A DNA stretch of 64,000 nt. Source: Haliclystus octoradiatus (taxonomy: Eukaryota; Cnidaria; Staurozoa; Stauromedusae; Haliclystidae). The stretch covers positions 22,319,338 through 22,383,337 of the forward strand of contig OU744450.1 of NCBI GenBank assembly GCA_916610825.1, written 5' to 3'. This document shows, one piece after another, positions 1 through 10,996 of this stretch. A model generated the notes under the pieces. The model was given only the letters and a program-made list of their open reading frames with translations. It had not been told where the DNA came from and did not search any database. Position 1 is the first letter of the stretch. Each line of letters begins with the position of its first letter. The position numbers and the translations under genes were made by a program.

Positions 1-49
1 GGAATCGAACCCACGTAATGCGGACACTCTGCCACTGAGCTACCAGTGC
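1..49 (-). other. tRNA-like pseudogene or SINE head, cut by window edge
   Basis: Read on the minus strand this starts GCACTGG, then has a good A box (TAGCTCAGTGG) and a good B box (GGTTCGATTCC). Only about 20 bases lie between the boxes, too few for a full D arm plus anticodon arm, so it is not a functional tRNA. It is probably a deleted tRNA copy or the head of a tRNA-derived SINE that continues beyond the window. Confidence 0.55.
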
Positions 50-779
50 ACAGATAGGACAGTCCGATTACCAAATTATAAAATGCGACGCTTATTTTCA
101 AAGAACTTCAAAGAGATTCCGAATCTAAACCGCAATTGGGACAATGCAAAAATAATTATCATGTTGCGGCATATGGTTATTATATTGAAAAGATATCGTC
201 TTAGTTATGATAAAGCTGAATGTTTGGAATCTGATTTTTATCTAAAACATGAATAAACATAACGCTTTGATCACATCCGTATAATTACAGTATCTTTGGT
301 AACGAGTAGAGGGGTTTCTATAATTTTATCTGACGAAATGGGCTTGACAACAGCAAACTCTGATTATTGTCATTGATGGCTTCTGAAATGTGCCATTGGG
401 GGCCCGTGGTGCATGTTTAAAGTAATTTTGGAAGAATTGAATTATGCCAACTCTATTGATTATAGTGAAATGTAGGTAAGAATAGGTAACGTAAATTGTT
501 CTAACTACATAATCGAATTTCGGGGCTTTTTCTTCGTACTAATAAATACTAAATACATAAATGCTAAATACCGGGGATATAAACACAATATTAACATTAT
601 GCATACATGGTAACTTTTGGCTCCTTCTCAAAACCATACTGTGAATATGTTTACATAAAATTGCTATCAAGTTTCGAGATGCTATATTTACTTACTGTTT
701 TATATTTTCAAGATAGCAGCAGAAACGATATATAGCACCTGATACTTTAGAGGCAAACAGGCAAACAGTCAAACATGTT

Positions 780-922
780 TAGAAATTGGCGGGAAAACAA
801 TCCTCGCTTACGTGCAACAACTCAGCCTCTCTCAGTAGTGCCCAGCAACTTTCTGCTTTCATTTTTTGTCAGTTAACTTTTCTTTCGCTTTTTTTCTCAT
901 TTGTTGCAGTTACAGAATAAGA
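780..922 (+). promoter_or_regulatory. Probable PIGC promoter / 5' UTR with E2F-type site
   Basis: A perfect E2F-type motif, TTGGCGGGAAA, lies at 786-796, about 127 bases upstream of the PIGC ATG at 923. A pyrimidine-rich tract ending in TTGTTGCAG at 901-909 looks like a splice acceptor, so a non-coding first exon further upstream is possible. The motif is seen directly; its activity is inferred. Confidence 0.4.
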
Positions 923-3900
923 ATGGAAGTAAAATATGTCAAACCAAAATGGAGAAAAGTGCTTTACATTAATCAAGGTGTTGCTGATAATTATGTTGAT
1001 GATTCATTCCTGGAAGAGATGAGGAAAAATGGTAAACAAACACATTTTAATTTTGTTGTACTTGTAGGCCAGCCAGCCAGCTCCCGAGGCCGCCTTAATT
1101 CAATCTCTCTCTAAACCCGGGATTGGCCTAATCTTTCTTTACTTTCATGTTGTTTTCTGACCTGCCATTGCATTCATACGGCGTTGATGCACTTTAATGA
1201 CATCACCCATGTATACCTTAGATCAGAGACCATCAATACTATAGGCCTATATGGTTGATGTCATATACTGAAAAACTACTGAAATGCACCTTAATTCATT
1301 TCTGTCTCTAATTAGATCCATTAGTGTAATTCATGTCTAAATTCGGTAGCCTATCCACTAAGTATTTATTATGCTTTCAGTAGGTTTTAGAATTTCAAAA
1401 TTTGTGGTGCTATGGTAGGCCTATTGATGATATGATTACAGAAAAGGCCCTTTTACGGGGGTTCTGAATATTCATAGTTCAGTCAAATTTTTAGCAAATA
1501 TTTCATATTTCATTTCGAAATCAAGAAACATTTTAAAATTTGAAGGGATACATTTTTATATTTGAAGATATGAGAACAATTCAAAAATAAGAGAACACTG
1601 TGAAAATGACAATATTTCATATTTTATTTTTATTTTGTCCCAATATTTCATATTTCAAATACCCCTAAAGGGCCTCACAGAATGAACTTGACTTACTTAT
1701 TTTGTATGAATAATTGTGTAAAATAATAAGATTATGGATCTGACAATGTATAACGACAAGTTCGGTGTAGGCCTAACTAGCTGCTTGTGAATGTAATTTT
1801 TTATAAATGAAATCAAAGTTAAATAAATCCAATGATAAGATAATATAAAATAAATACACTGTTAATCAACCGATATAAAGTAAGAAAGTCAATACTTAAA
1901 ATCACTACAGACAGTACCGATAAAACCCTTATTGAGAATAAATGTTCAATTGGTTATAACCGGACCTTCTCAACGTGACCAAAATGTAACTGAGGCGTAA
2001 ACATGCGGTCCGCCTAGATAATATATCACAATCTAAAGGAGGCTATAAAATAGGCTTCACAATTGCGTCTCATAGTAATATAGCGTGTCATAGAAATATA
2101 GTGTGTCATAGAAATATATTTCATGTTATAGAAATATAGCATGTTATAGAAATATAGCGTGTTATAGAAATATAGCATGTCATAGAAATATAGCATGTCA
2201 TAGAAATATAGCATGTCATAGAAATATAGCGTGTTATAGAAATATAGCATGTCATAGAAATATAGCGTGTTATAGAAATATAGCATGTTATAGAAATATA
2301 GCGTGTTATAGAAATATAGCATGTCATAGAAATGTAGCGTTTTATAGAAATATAGCGTGTTATAGAAATATAGCATGTCATAGAAATATAGCATGTCATA
2401 GAAATGTAGCGTTTTATAGAAATATAGCGTGTTATAGAAATATAGCATGTCATAGAAATGTAGCGTTTTATAGAAATATAGCGTGTTATAGAAATATAGC
2501 ATGTCATAGAAATATAGCATGTCATAGAAATGTAGCGTTTTATAGAAATATAGCGTGTTATAGAAATATAGCATGTCATAGAAATATAGCATGTCATAGA
2601 AATGTAGCGTTTTATAGAAATATAGCGTGTTATAGAAATATAGCATGTCATAGAAATGTAGCGTTTTATAGAAATATAGCGTGTTATAGAAATATAGCAT
2701 GTCATAGAAATGTAGCGTTTTATAGAAATATAGCGTGTTATAGAAATATACCACCAATTGAACCATTGATCTGACTTTGGTTTGCTTTTGTAGTGGATGT
2801 GAAGCTCTATACTCTTCCCACTGTAATTTTTGAGTCATTGGCAGTTGTACAACAATTCAGCAGGTAGGAGACTTAATGCACGTAATTTGCGTAAAAAATG
2901 TTAGAACTATTTCCAAGATTGTTAATTTGTTGAAAAAAAGTCATGTCTTAAAGAACTACCTTGGGTGAGGGTGAGTAGGGTTCAACAAAAGTAGGAATCC
3001 TAGATTCTGGAAGGCTAGAGCAAATAAAAAAAAAATATATTTTTATGATTCATTTGTCAAACCTAAACAAAATAATTTAGAAAAAAATGTTGAAATGCAA
3101 AATGCCCGTCTATTCTTTCCCTTTTCCATAGAACTGTTGAAATAGATTGCCCATGCCCATTGTTTAATTTTTCCAAGGGCTCATTGTTTGATTTTCTATA
3201 GAACGGTAGCCTATTGTTTGAGATTTCTAGAGAACGGCCGTTGTATTATCATTTTTCTAGATATTCTAGAGATCGGCTTTAATGACCTCTTTCTAGAGAT
3301 CGCCTTTTCTAGAGATCGACTGGCACTCAAATGCCTCTAGGATTTCAGAAGACGTGCCCTATTGTCGAACTGTGTGGGTGAACAATTTTTTCAGTTAGTG
3401 TTTGGTAAATTGATACATAGGTGTGATGAATTTTCTAAGCAATATCACATTATCACAATTATTTATCTTGAAGTACATTGTGGTACATAATTGAAAGTTA
3501 AATAATAAAAATCATTTAAAATTATATGAAAATGTGACCTATAATAGGCTGCTTTATTCATGGGACCATCTTTCACATTTTTGTGTACATTGTCGAACGT
3601 ATTTTCTTGATGTTTTTGTTTTTCAGTATTTGTATTTTCCTGGCAACGTTTCTATCAGTTGAGAATCAATCGATTTCTCCAGTTGATTTGCTTTTTTATT
3701 CTGCAACTGTTAGTGTCAGCTCGTGTCTTCTTCTATTGACATTGAAGTTATCAAATGGTCAATTGAAATTATCATTCCAACTTTTAACTGAAGGTTTGTA
3801 TTCAAGTATATCCAATACTTAAGCTAGATCTTTAGAACATAAGCATCCCAACCTAATTGCCCTGCTTCAACAATTTATTTGGGATGTGATAATGTTAAAC

Positions 3901-6900
3901 ACCTTGCGTTTCCCTGCTAAGACATTTAATTAGTTTATGAACCTCATGAACTATTCATGAACCTTGTGAACTTCATAAAAATTCAAGATATGTTCATCAA
4001 CACCATATTTTAAACAGTTTGTGAACATTGAATGGCCTTGCATGAACCTTTCCATGAAATTTCATAAAGTGATTTCACAGAGACATATTGTAGGCCTATA
4101 TTGTGGCACACTTGAAAATGTGCACATTTTTAACTCTAAATTCTATTTTTGTGGTTAAATCTTTGTGGAAAATGCACAATTGTTTAAAATCTGTTTTCCG
4201 CCTGAAACTGAATCTTCATTGAAATCGTACTGATAACTTTATGTATACTGAGATGGTATTGTGTCTGAAATTATACCAACACTTATCAAAAAATTCAATT
4301 AGTCCCAGAGGGAAAGGAATAGTTTGATTCAGTTTCCAAATCAGAAGAGAATATTATTATTTCTTTTACTGGAAAAATAACTGATAAGACGCCTACAAAA
4401 AAATGTATTGAGTTCATTAACTAGGCTTATTAATAAACTTTACGGACATGTAGGCATATGGACTGTTCACGAACATCTTATAAATAGTTCATGAACGTTA
4501 AACACTCTATTTTCATTGACTTTATCATGAACATTGAATAGCCTATTTACATGAACGTTTAATGACCTGTTTTTTAAGGACTTTTTCACAGGGAACATGA
4601 AAATTAAAGCATTTAACGTTCATGAAATGTTGTGAGTTTTTCACTCAAACTTTTATGACAATAATCCCAAAAATAAACATATGTGATGATGTTGGTGCAT
4701 GCCAACAAGGGTAACTCGCTCATTTCCCAGGTTAGGCTAAGTAAAGTAAGTAATGTAGACAGTGTCGCCCTACTGAAGGCACCTGTACCACTCCTCTATT
4801 TCCAGGGGAGTGGCTTTTTTCGCTGAGAGCAATGATTTAAAATGCTCTTTATTGACACTGCAGATCAATTTCAACAGATTTCATTTCAGATAGGTCTTGA
4901 TTGTCAATGTGCAACGATGTGCCGCAGCTACTCACAATGCATTTCCCTCTGGACCATTCGATCCGCCATCCTCAGATGGTACTCATTTGATGTTTTAGAT
5001 AAAGTCAAGGCTGAGTTGACCTTCGGGGGATTTGAGCCATAGACAATCAGATATGATCTGATCTGAGGTTCGGCTGCTCTACCATCTGAGCTAATCCATC
5101 TGAGTTAGGCTATGTATAATTGAGAATAACGCTTTTCTTATTGGATAGCAACTCATTATTGGCTATCGTAGCCACTGTAGGAAATTTCTGTTGCTAGAAA
5201 CCAAGGTTCTGATGATACCAACTCTACCCTATCCACGATAATTCTCATTGATTGAACTATATTTATTTATTTCCAGCTCTAGATAATGGCAAAGGTATAA
5301 TTATATTTTCCCTATTTACATATTGCTTCTCTCCTGTTCTGGCAACTCTTTCAAGAACAATCAGTACTGATACAATCTATGCAATGACTGTAAGTTACAA
5401 TTTAATGTTACTACAATATATTAATAACTGTAGTATACTGACTTATTCAATTTCTTAAATCTTTTTTTCAATCTCGTGTTTTATATGATAAATTGTAGTT
5501 TGGCAATAGCATTTCTAAAATACATGCAACAACTATAACAACAGTAATTGTAGTGTATCCCTTGCCAAATCTTGAAACCGTGCTCGATAAAAAAAATCAG
5601 ATTTTGACGAAATAAATTGCCTTTAAAAAAAATGATCAATGGCATGAATCTCATAAGGATGTCCCATCCTTGACTCTTTTTCTATCCCCTGTGATTTAAG
5701 TTCATGGGTTTTCCACAGGGGAAGATACAATTTAAATAATAATAATATAATAATATTTTAATAGTGGAATTGTTCCACGCCAGTTCTTGGTAGGCTATAG
5801 TGCTCAAAGACATTTATAGAATGCTAGTCCAAATTTAAGCATGCTAGAATTACGCTACTTCAAGTTTCGCACCAGAAGGTGATCATCAGGCAATTTATTT
5901 CAACTCGAAGTTACAATTTATAAATATTTTCATTGAAATTTCCAAATCAAATACAATAGATACAACGCAATTGAATAATTTTCTTAGGCCTTAATTCTGT
6001 ACAAAATAACCTCCCTGTTCTTTTCTTTTTACTTGGATTTACTTGAAAGGTAATGTGCAGTCTTTCAAGAAAACAATTTACCAACCTAGTTATTACGAGG
6101 GATCTAATTATGAATGAGAAAGTAATAACGATAACAAAATGGGGGAGAGGAGGGAAGGGGGTAACTATAGTTAATGTGTTAGTTGCACTCTCCTTAAGAG
6201 GAAGTCAACAAATCCGAAAGCCAAAGCTCAATAAATGGAGGATTGGAACAAAGAGTTCCAGAAGGTTAACACAAATTCAGAAAGAAAAGGAGAAAATAGT
6301 TGTATTCAAATTTTTACAATCAAAAGAAGAATTATCTTCTTTCTTTTCTGTGGAAGATGATTGAAAAGATGTAGTTTTATCATACTTTATGACAATAAAT
6401 AGACAATAACCTCTAAATAATAACAGTGAAATTGTTTGCAAGATGTAATCAATCCTAAAAACTTTGGACGCAATAATTAGAATCCCAGAAGAAAAAATAT
6501 TTTATCGAATCCTGCCGAAAGCGCTTTGAACATTATCCCAGAAGGGGTAACTAGCATATGACGTCTATACGGGGACGTGCCACTTTTTAGGGGTCCACAC
6601 TCCAGCTGAGAAAAAACTTTTTAAGTATGAGACTTCCAATTTTGAAACTTTTCGGTATTCTATTTTTGACTTTTTCAAGAATTTTGAAAATATTTTGCAT
6701 CATTTTTGTGAATTTACTTAAAATCAATAAACCTGTTAGAACTTTTTGGATAGCATCAACAGAATTTTTGGAATTTTTTGGGTACTTCACCTTATTCCAA
6801 TGTGGCACCCCCCCGTCTCTGAAGAGCTGGAGTTACCCGTTGAGGAACATTACGAACAAAAATGATGTGTATTTTAAATTGCATGGAGAAATGTGCTGTT

Positions 6901-9900
6901 AGGCAACATAAACCATCACCATACTGTGAATTATAAACATCTATCATTTTAAATGTGTAGGTTGCCTCTCTATTAGTTAATCTCTTTCTTCATGATTATG
7001 GAGCTGACGCAGCAATGTAAGTACAATATAGTTAAATGCATAAAGGAATAATTTATTCTTGATCAATAGTCCAAATCCTAACTCAAACCCTGAGAAAAAT
7101 GTTCATAAACTTCATGAACAGTTCTCAACAGGTCATGAAAGTTTCCTGGAGATTTCCTTGAAATTGCCTAAATTTTATGAACATTTCATGAATTGTACAT
7201 GAAAAGTTTGTAGAAAATTCAATAGTTTACATTCACGAACTCTTTTAAAATAATGATAGGGCTGATTGGCAACATGATAAAGGTCACCACACACTTTGCT
7301 GTGTATTAATATTTACTACACGGAAAATGGCGGTAGACACAAGTGCTTTTAACACTTCCCGAGTGTCTTCCGCCATTTTGAAGTGTAGTAAATAGGAATA
7401 CAAACACAACAAAAGTGTGTGGTAATCCTTTTCTAAAATATAGCAAATTTCATAGTAAGGTTTATTTATATTGTGGAAGGTCGCTCGAATCTTGAATTAA
7501 TGATTTAAAATTCAATTTAAATTCAATGTTTTCACTTACTGAAATGTTCTTGGATCAAATTCAAACTTCGAAACGTTAGTCTTTCTTAAATAGAGATAGC
7601 TTTGTTGATTATTATTTCCTTAGTACATTGCAGTTTCCTTTCTTCTTCAGCTTTGACAACCTATCTAAGTTTTATCGAGAAATTTCGACAGGAATTTTTA
7701 AGAAAGTTTGCCTTGTGTTTCCAAGCACACGGACCAACCAATCAAATTGCAGAATTACATTCGAATATGACGTCATATTTTAGGATGGTTTTTCCCCTAT
7801 GTTTGATAAGATTGAATAATGACATAAATTCATCTGGCCAAAACTGCATAATAATGTCTTAAAAATAAGGCTATTTAATTCTAATGTTCTAACTTTATGT
7901 ACTGCTTTCCATGGATGAAATATGAATTGATTTGTTGATTACAGTGTTTCAAAATACATGTCATTGAATGCAAGTGTGTTTGCTTCTGTTTGTTTGGCAT
8001 CTCGTCTTGAGACTTGGTTGCATGCATATGCGATGGTAATGTTTTCAATGGTTCTCTTTGCTGTTTTACCCTACATCAGATTTCAGATCAAGGTAAGCCC
8101 ATGTGTAAATGTGTTGACTTCATGAACTGCTGATGAACTGTTCATGAATTGTTCATGAACTTCATGAACTGTTTGTAAACCAATTTTCATGGAATTTCTT
8201 CATGTAATGGACTTCATGAACTGTTTATGAATATTCATGAAACTTGAACCTTTTCACTTTAATGAACTGTTTTCATAGGGTTGATCACATATGATTTTTT
8301 ATCACTACCAGCACCAAAACCATGAAAATGGCACGAAAGTGTTGTGAAAACATCATGAAAATGTAAACAATGAAAACCATAATTTTTCTGAGCAATGAAA
8401 AGTTTGGTTACCATGAAAACATCCATATTCACAATATTAAAATGTGAAAACTCCACGAAAATGCCATAAAAACGCCATCATGCCTTTGGTGTCAGTAGTG
8501 TATAGTGGTCAATTAATTGATTTCAGCTTTAAATTGTCTTAAAAATTGAAATACAGCTCAGAGGCCAAAGCACTATGTTTAGGAGTCTCAATAGTGCTAT
8601 TTCTGATATGCTACTATGATGTTCAAGACCTTATTTTGGCCGATTTTGGAAAACTTTCCATGATTTCAGATTTCTATATTTGTGTAGGCCTACAGTAGTC
8701 TAACATAGTTTTATAATTTTTAATTATAATGCTGCCTCTTTTGTTTGCTTTTTAACTAAATGGGCTTTCTGAGCTTGATCGCAATTACTAACGCCATCCG
8801 ATCTGCTTTAACACATACTCAAACATTCATTGTACTTATAAAACTTAGTAAACAATTACGCACTTGATGTGTTGGTGTATTATTTTTGAAGAACATGCAT
8901 TATTTAATTTTTTACAGATAATCTCAATTTCTTTCTTCATACTTATGACATTATTGATATCGATTACAACAATCATACATCTGTCAAAGTTTTCAATGTT
9001 ATCTGTTATACTATTCATCATGGTTATCTTCTGTGTTACTTTCATATTTCCGTACTACCTTGTCAAGTTGCAACGATATAAAAAGTAAGTAATGCCTGAA
9101 ATTCCTATGAAAACATTCAATGAGTTCATGAACTGCTCATGAAACTTTTGTACGGTTCGTAAAACTCTTGAATTTTTATGAACATTTATGAACTGTTATT
9201 CTAAAACTATGGAATGATTCCTAGCAATTAGATTGGTTGTTGAGAGTCCAAGTAAAAGTCGATGAAGGCACGCGGCACCCTTTGTTCTAAAATAATCGAG
9301 ATGATTCATAGCAATTTGATTGGTCAATTGAGTGTGCATGTGAAACTCGATGAAGAGCGCCAAGATTAAAACATGGTTCTGGGACCCCAAAACAAAACAA
9401 ATAATTGAATTGGCAGAACAACCAAATTTAAATTTTGGACATGATTTAAATGATAATAAGTTACTTATAATGATAATAGTAACAGTGGAAGAATTTTTGT
9501 TTCATGAAAGAACATTTATGAACTGTTAAATCATTAATGCCTTTTAAAAAGTTTACAAACAGTTCATAAATAGTTTGCGATCGATTAAATTCCCTGTTTT
9601 CATGGATCCTTTTGTGATCCTTTCATAAAAATTGTGTCATGAAACGTTCTTCGACTTTCTTCACGGGAAAGCTGTACTGTACTGGCATTGTTTTTTTCCA
9701 CCAATTTAAATTGGCACAACACATTATCGTATTGTTCTACAATAAACCATATGGAATTTAATTTATTCTCTGTGTTTGTGATCCGTAACATAATCTATTT
9801 TCATAGAATATTAAGCCTAGTGCCTACTAGATATGGATAGAAGATTATCGTTGAACTCTGACAAATGTAAATTGTTTGGATTCAAGTAATCAATTATAAT

Positions 9901-10504
9901 TTAAGCTACCTTGTACCAATGGAGATCATTTTCACTGCACGCACAGTATAGTACTTTCTGTCGCAAAGTAGTGTAGAATGTTGTAGAAGACTGAACTACA
10001 TTGTTGTAAATTTTTGTGGGAGATTCATCATCTGGGGAAGTAGCTCAGATGGCAGAATAACAGTAATTCAGAAATGATGAAATGTGGATCGAATCCTCAC
10101 AAAGTTCAACTCAGTGTTGAAACTATGTAGATATAAAATGCAGGGGTTGCTCCACGATTTCCCAACAAGGGTCAAGGGCGCTACTTCTCATGAAGAGGGT
10201 TCTTGAAAGGTACCAACAGTTTTTCCTAATGAGGGGGGCGGATATCCCCTCCAGCTGGTTAGTGCACAGTTCGTGGAAATCAAATTCCAAAACTTTCATA
10301 AACATTTGAGCCTTGACCTGTTCATGAAAAGTTCTAATTTATAAAAATTATAATTTCATGGATTTGTGAACTTTTTTCACACTTTTTTCAACTGTGGGTT
10401 TGCCTTTTACACATAATATTGGCATTGTTGAATATATGGATTATTTTGATGTTATATTTAGTACTATTCATGGTCCTTGGGATGAGGCAGTAGTTAATGA
10501 TTGA
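923..10504 (+). CDS. PIGC: PIGC: GPI N-acetylglucosaminyltransferase subunit C, 8 exons, 290 aa
   Basis: Coding exons: 923-1031, 2794-2863, 3627-3793, 5277-5389, 6961-7016, 7945-8092, 8918-9084, 10462-10504. All introns are GT..AG and all phases join (phases 1,2,1,0,2,0,2), total 873 bp. PIG-C/Gpi2 is a multi-pass ER membrane subunit of the complex that moves GlcNAc from UDP-GlcNAc to phosphatidylinositol, the first step of GPI-anchor synthesis. Recognition rests on family motifs in order: KVLY (12-15), DNYVDDSFLEEMRKN (22-36), FES-x5-QQ in exon 2, FSPVLATL and STDTIYAM in exon 4, HDYGADAA in exon 5, ASVCLASRL in exon 6, PYYLVKLQRYK in exon 7 and IHGPWDEA at the C-terminus. Human PIGC is 297 residues with an uninterrupted coding region; here seven introns split it. 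The ATG at 923 is chosen because it opens the conserved N-terminus directly. Exon 3 is the least conserved part. Confidence 0.96.
1231..1425. repeat. Degraded foldback repeat (CTGAAAAACTACTGAAAT family)
   Basis: The left part has ATACTGAAAAACTACTGAAA and the right part has TTTCAGTAGGTTTTAGAATT, an imperfect inverted pair. A better-kept relative lies at 10755-10996. It sits in PIGC intron 1 and carries two TAGGCCTA palindromes. Confidence 0.5.
1444..1677. mobile_element. MITE-like element with GAGGCCCTTT termini
   Basis: The left end AGGCCCTTTTACGGGGGT and the right end (ACCCCTAAAGGGCCTC on the plus strand) are imperfect inverted repeats. The interior has several ATTTCATATTTC motifs. A second end of the same family is at 54207-54246. 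About 234 bp with no coding capacity, so a non-autonomous DNA element is the likely identity. Confidence 0.55.
2065..2751. repeat. 18-bp minisatellite with higher-order structure
   Basis: About 38 copies of an 18-bp unit of the form ATAGAAATATAGCATGTC. Three main variants occur: GCATGTC, GCGTGTT, and a TGTAGCGTTTT form. The third recurs seven times at spacings of 54 or 72 bp, always whole multiples of 18, so blocks of three or four units have been amplified. Because 18 is a multiple of 3, long open frames arise by chance. The array ends only 42 bp before the acceptor of PIGC exon 2. Confidence 0.95.
3170..3330. repeat. Short degenerate repeats around TCTAGA
   Basis: Several spaced copies of TTTCTAGAGA(A/T)CG-like sequence, with earlier TTTCTATAGAACGG and TTTCCATAGAACTG variants. 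The palindrome TCTAGA is repeated. No coding potential; PIGC intron 2. Confidence 0.45.
3935..4640. repeat. Clustered TTCATGAAC / GAACTGTTCATGAA palindromic repeats
   Basis: Many short imperfect palindromes built from ATGAAC, TTCATGAA and GTTCATGAAC occur at 3935-4060 and 4440-4640. Further clusters lie at 7090-7230, 8115-8260, 9105-9195, 9500-9570, 10310-10340 and 10705-10730. All are in or just after the PIGC gene. They look like remains of one AT-rich foldback family. Confidence 0.6.
4740..5103 (-). mobile_element. SINE-A, tRNA-derived, about 364 bp, minus orientation
   Basis: Full-length copy of the SINE also found at 25309-25674, in reverse orientation. The tRNA-like head is at the 5098 side and the tail at the 4740 side. 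It is flanked by the 9-bp direct repeat GTTAGGCTA at 4731-4739 and 5104-5112, consistent with L1-type target-site duplication. It lies in PIGC intron 3, antisense to the gene. Confidence 0.85.
5757..5868 (+). repeat. Single diverged copy of the 320-bp tandem-unit family
   Basis: Shares TTCCACGCCAGTTCTTGGTA, then CATTTATAGAATG, CATGCTAGA and ACGCTACTTCAAG in the same order as the units at 31657-33400, and is likewise preceded by AATAATAATA. It shows that the tandem unit also exists as a dispersed element. Confidence 0.7.
7279..7432. mobile_element. Foldback MITE, about 154 bp
   Basis: Long imperfect inverted repeat. The left arm has GGTCACCACACACTTT, TTTACTACAC and AAAATGGCGG; the right arm mirrors these with CCGCCATTTT, GTGTAGTAAATA and GTGTGTGGTAATCC. 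It resembles the hairpin modules ending the 715-bp repeats at 19894-20086 and 58405-58592. PIGC intron 5. Confidence 0.75.
8285..8470. repeat. Copy of a dispersed ATGAAAA-rich repeat
   Basis: Begins ACTACCAGCACCAAAACCAT and continues with repeated CATGAAAA-type motifs. The element at 36448-36632 has the same terminus (CTACTGGCACCAAAACCAT). PIGC intron 6. Confidence 0.5.
9198..9395. repeat. Diverged relative of the 715-bp dispersed repeat
   Basis: Contains GATTGGT(C/T)..GAGTGTGCATG and AAAACATGG(T/C)TC(T/C) in the order seen at 19400-19470 and 57880-57930. The first half and second half of this stretch also resemble each other. Weak similarity; PIGC intron 7. Confidence 0.35.
10034..10140 (+). 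mobile_element. SINE-A head fragment, diverged
   Basis: Has GTAGCTCAGATGGCAGAA (A box), GGATCGAATCC (B box) and AAAGTTCAACTCAG, matching the order of the SINE-A head at 25313-25410. The body is missing. PIGC intron 7. Confidence 0.65.
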
Positions 10505-10754
10505 AAATCATATCAAGTGCCAAAAAGACAAAATGTTACTTTGCTGCAACGATCTACGTATCTGGTGAGTTGTATATAGCTACAGGGATGCTTTTTACCC
10601 CCTTTTAGATAAGACTATATATTTTCTATTAGAAAGAAAGATAATCGATAAAGGAGACGTAAATTTGTCAAAAAATTCGAAAAACATATCCCCTGCGAAA
10701 AACAGTTCAGGAGTTCATGAACAGTTCCTGAACGATAAATGGCCTCAAATTTTG

Positions 10755-10996
10755 CTCTTGGACACTATAAATTTTGGAAATACTGATTCGCTACTGAAAA
10801 CATACTGGAATTGGATTGGATTTTATTGTACCATACTGAAATTCACCAGACACTTAAATCTTCTCATTCTACTGAAAAACTACTGAAATCACGTTGAGAT
10901 TTGAAAGCTGAGCCTATTCAAGTCAGTGGTATATTCAGTAGGTTTTCAGTATGTTTTCAGAAGGTTTTCAGATTTTCAAAATCCGTAGTGTGTGGA
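10755..10996. mobile_element. Foldback element rich in CTACTGAAAA motifs
   Basis: The left arm (CACTATAAATTTTGGAAATA, then CTACTGAAAACATACTGGAA) mirrors the right arm (AGTAGGTTTTCAGTATG, then TTTTCAAAATCCGTAGTGTG). The same family is seen degraded at 1231-1425. It lies about 250 bp past the PIGC stop. Confidence 0.7.

Noticed and set aside
1-49. Functional tRNA gene
   Set aside because: Spacing between A and B boxes is too short for an anticodon arm, and no anticodon stem can be drawn.
2065-2751. CRISPR-like array
   Set aside because: Units are contiguous 18-mers without unique spacers, and the context is an animal intron.
2026-2838. A 270-codon minus-strand open frame with repeated LYFYNT-type sequence, and an overlapping 194-codon frame
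   Set aside because: Both are by-products of the 18-bp minisatellite, whose period is a multiple of three. The sequence is open in several frames and carries no start or domain logic.
4842-5042. A 66-codon plus-strand frame
   Set aside because: Lies entirely inside the minus-oriented SINE-A copy.
6053-6364. A 103-codon plus-strand frame, basic and Lys-rich
   Set aside because: In PIGC intron 4, with no recognisable family and no supporting splice logic; the flanking PIGC exons join in frame without it.
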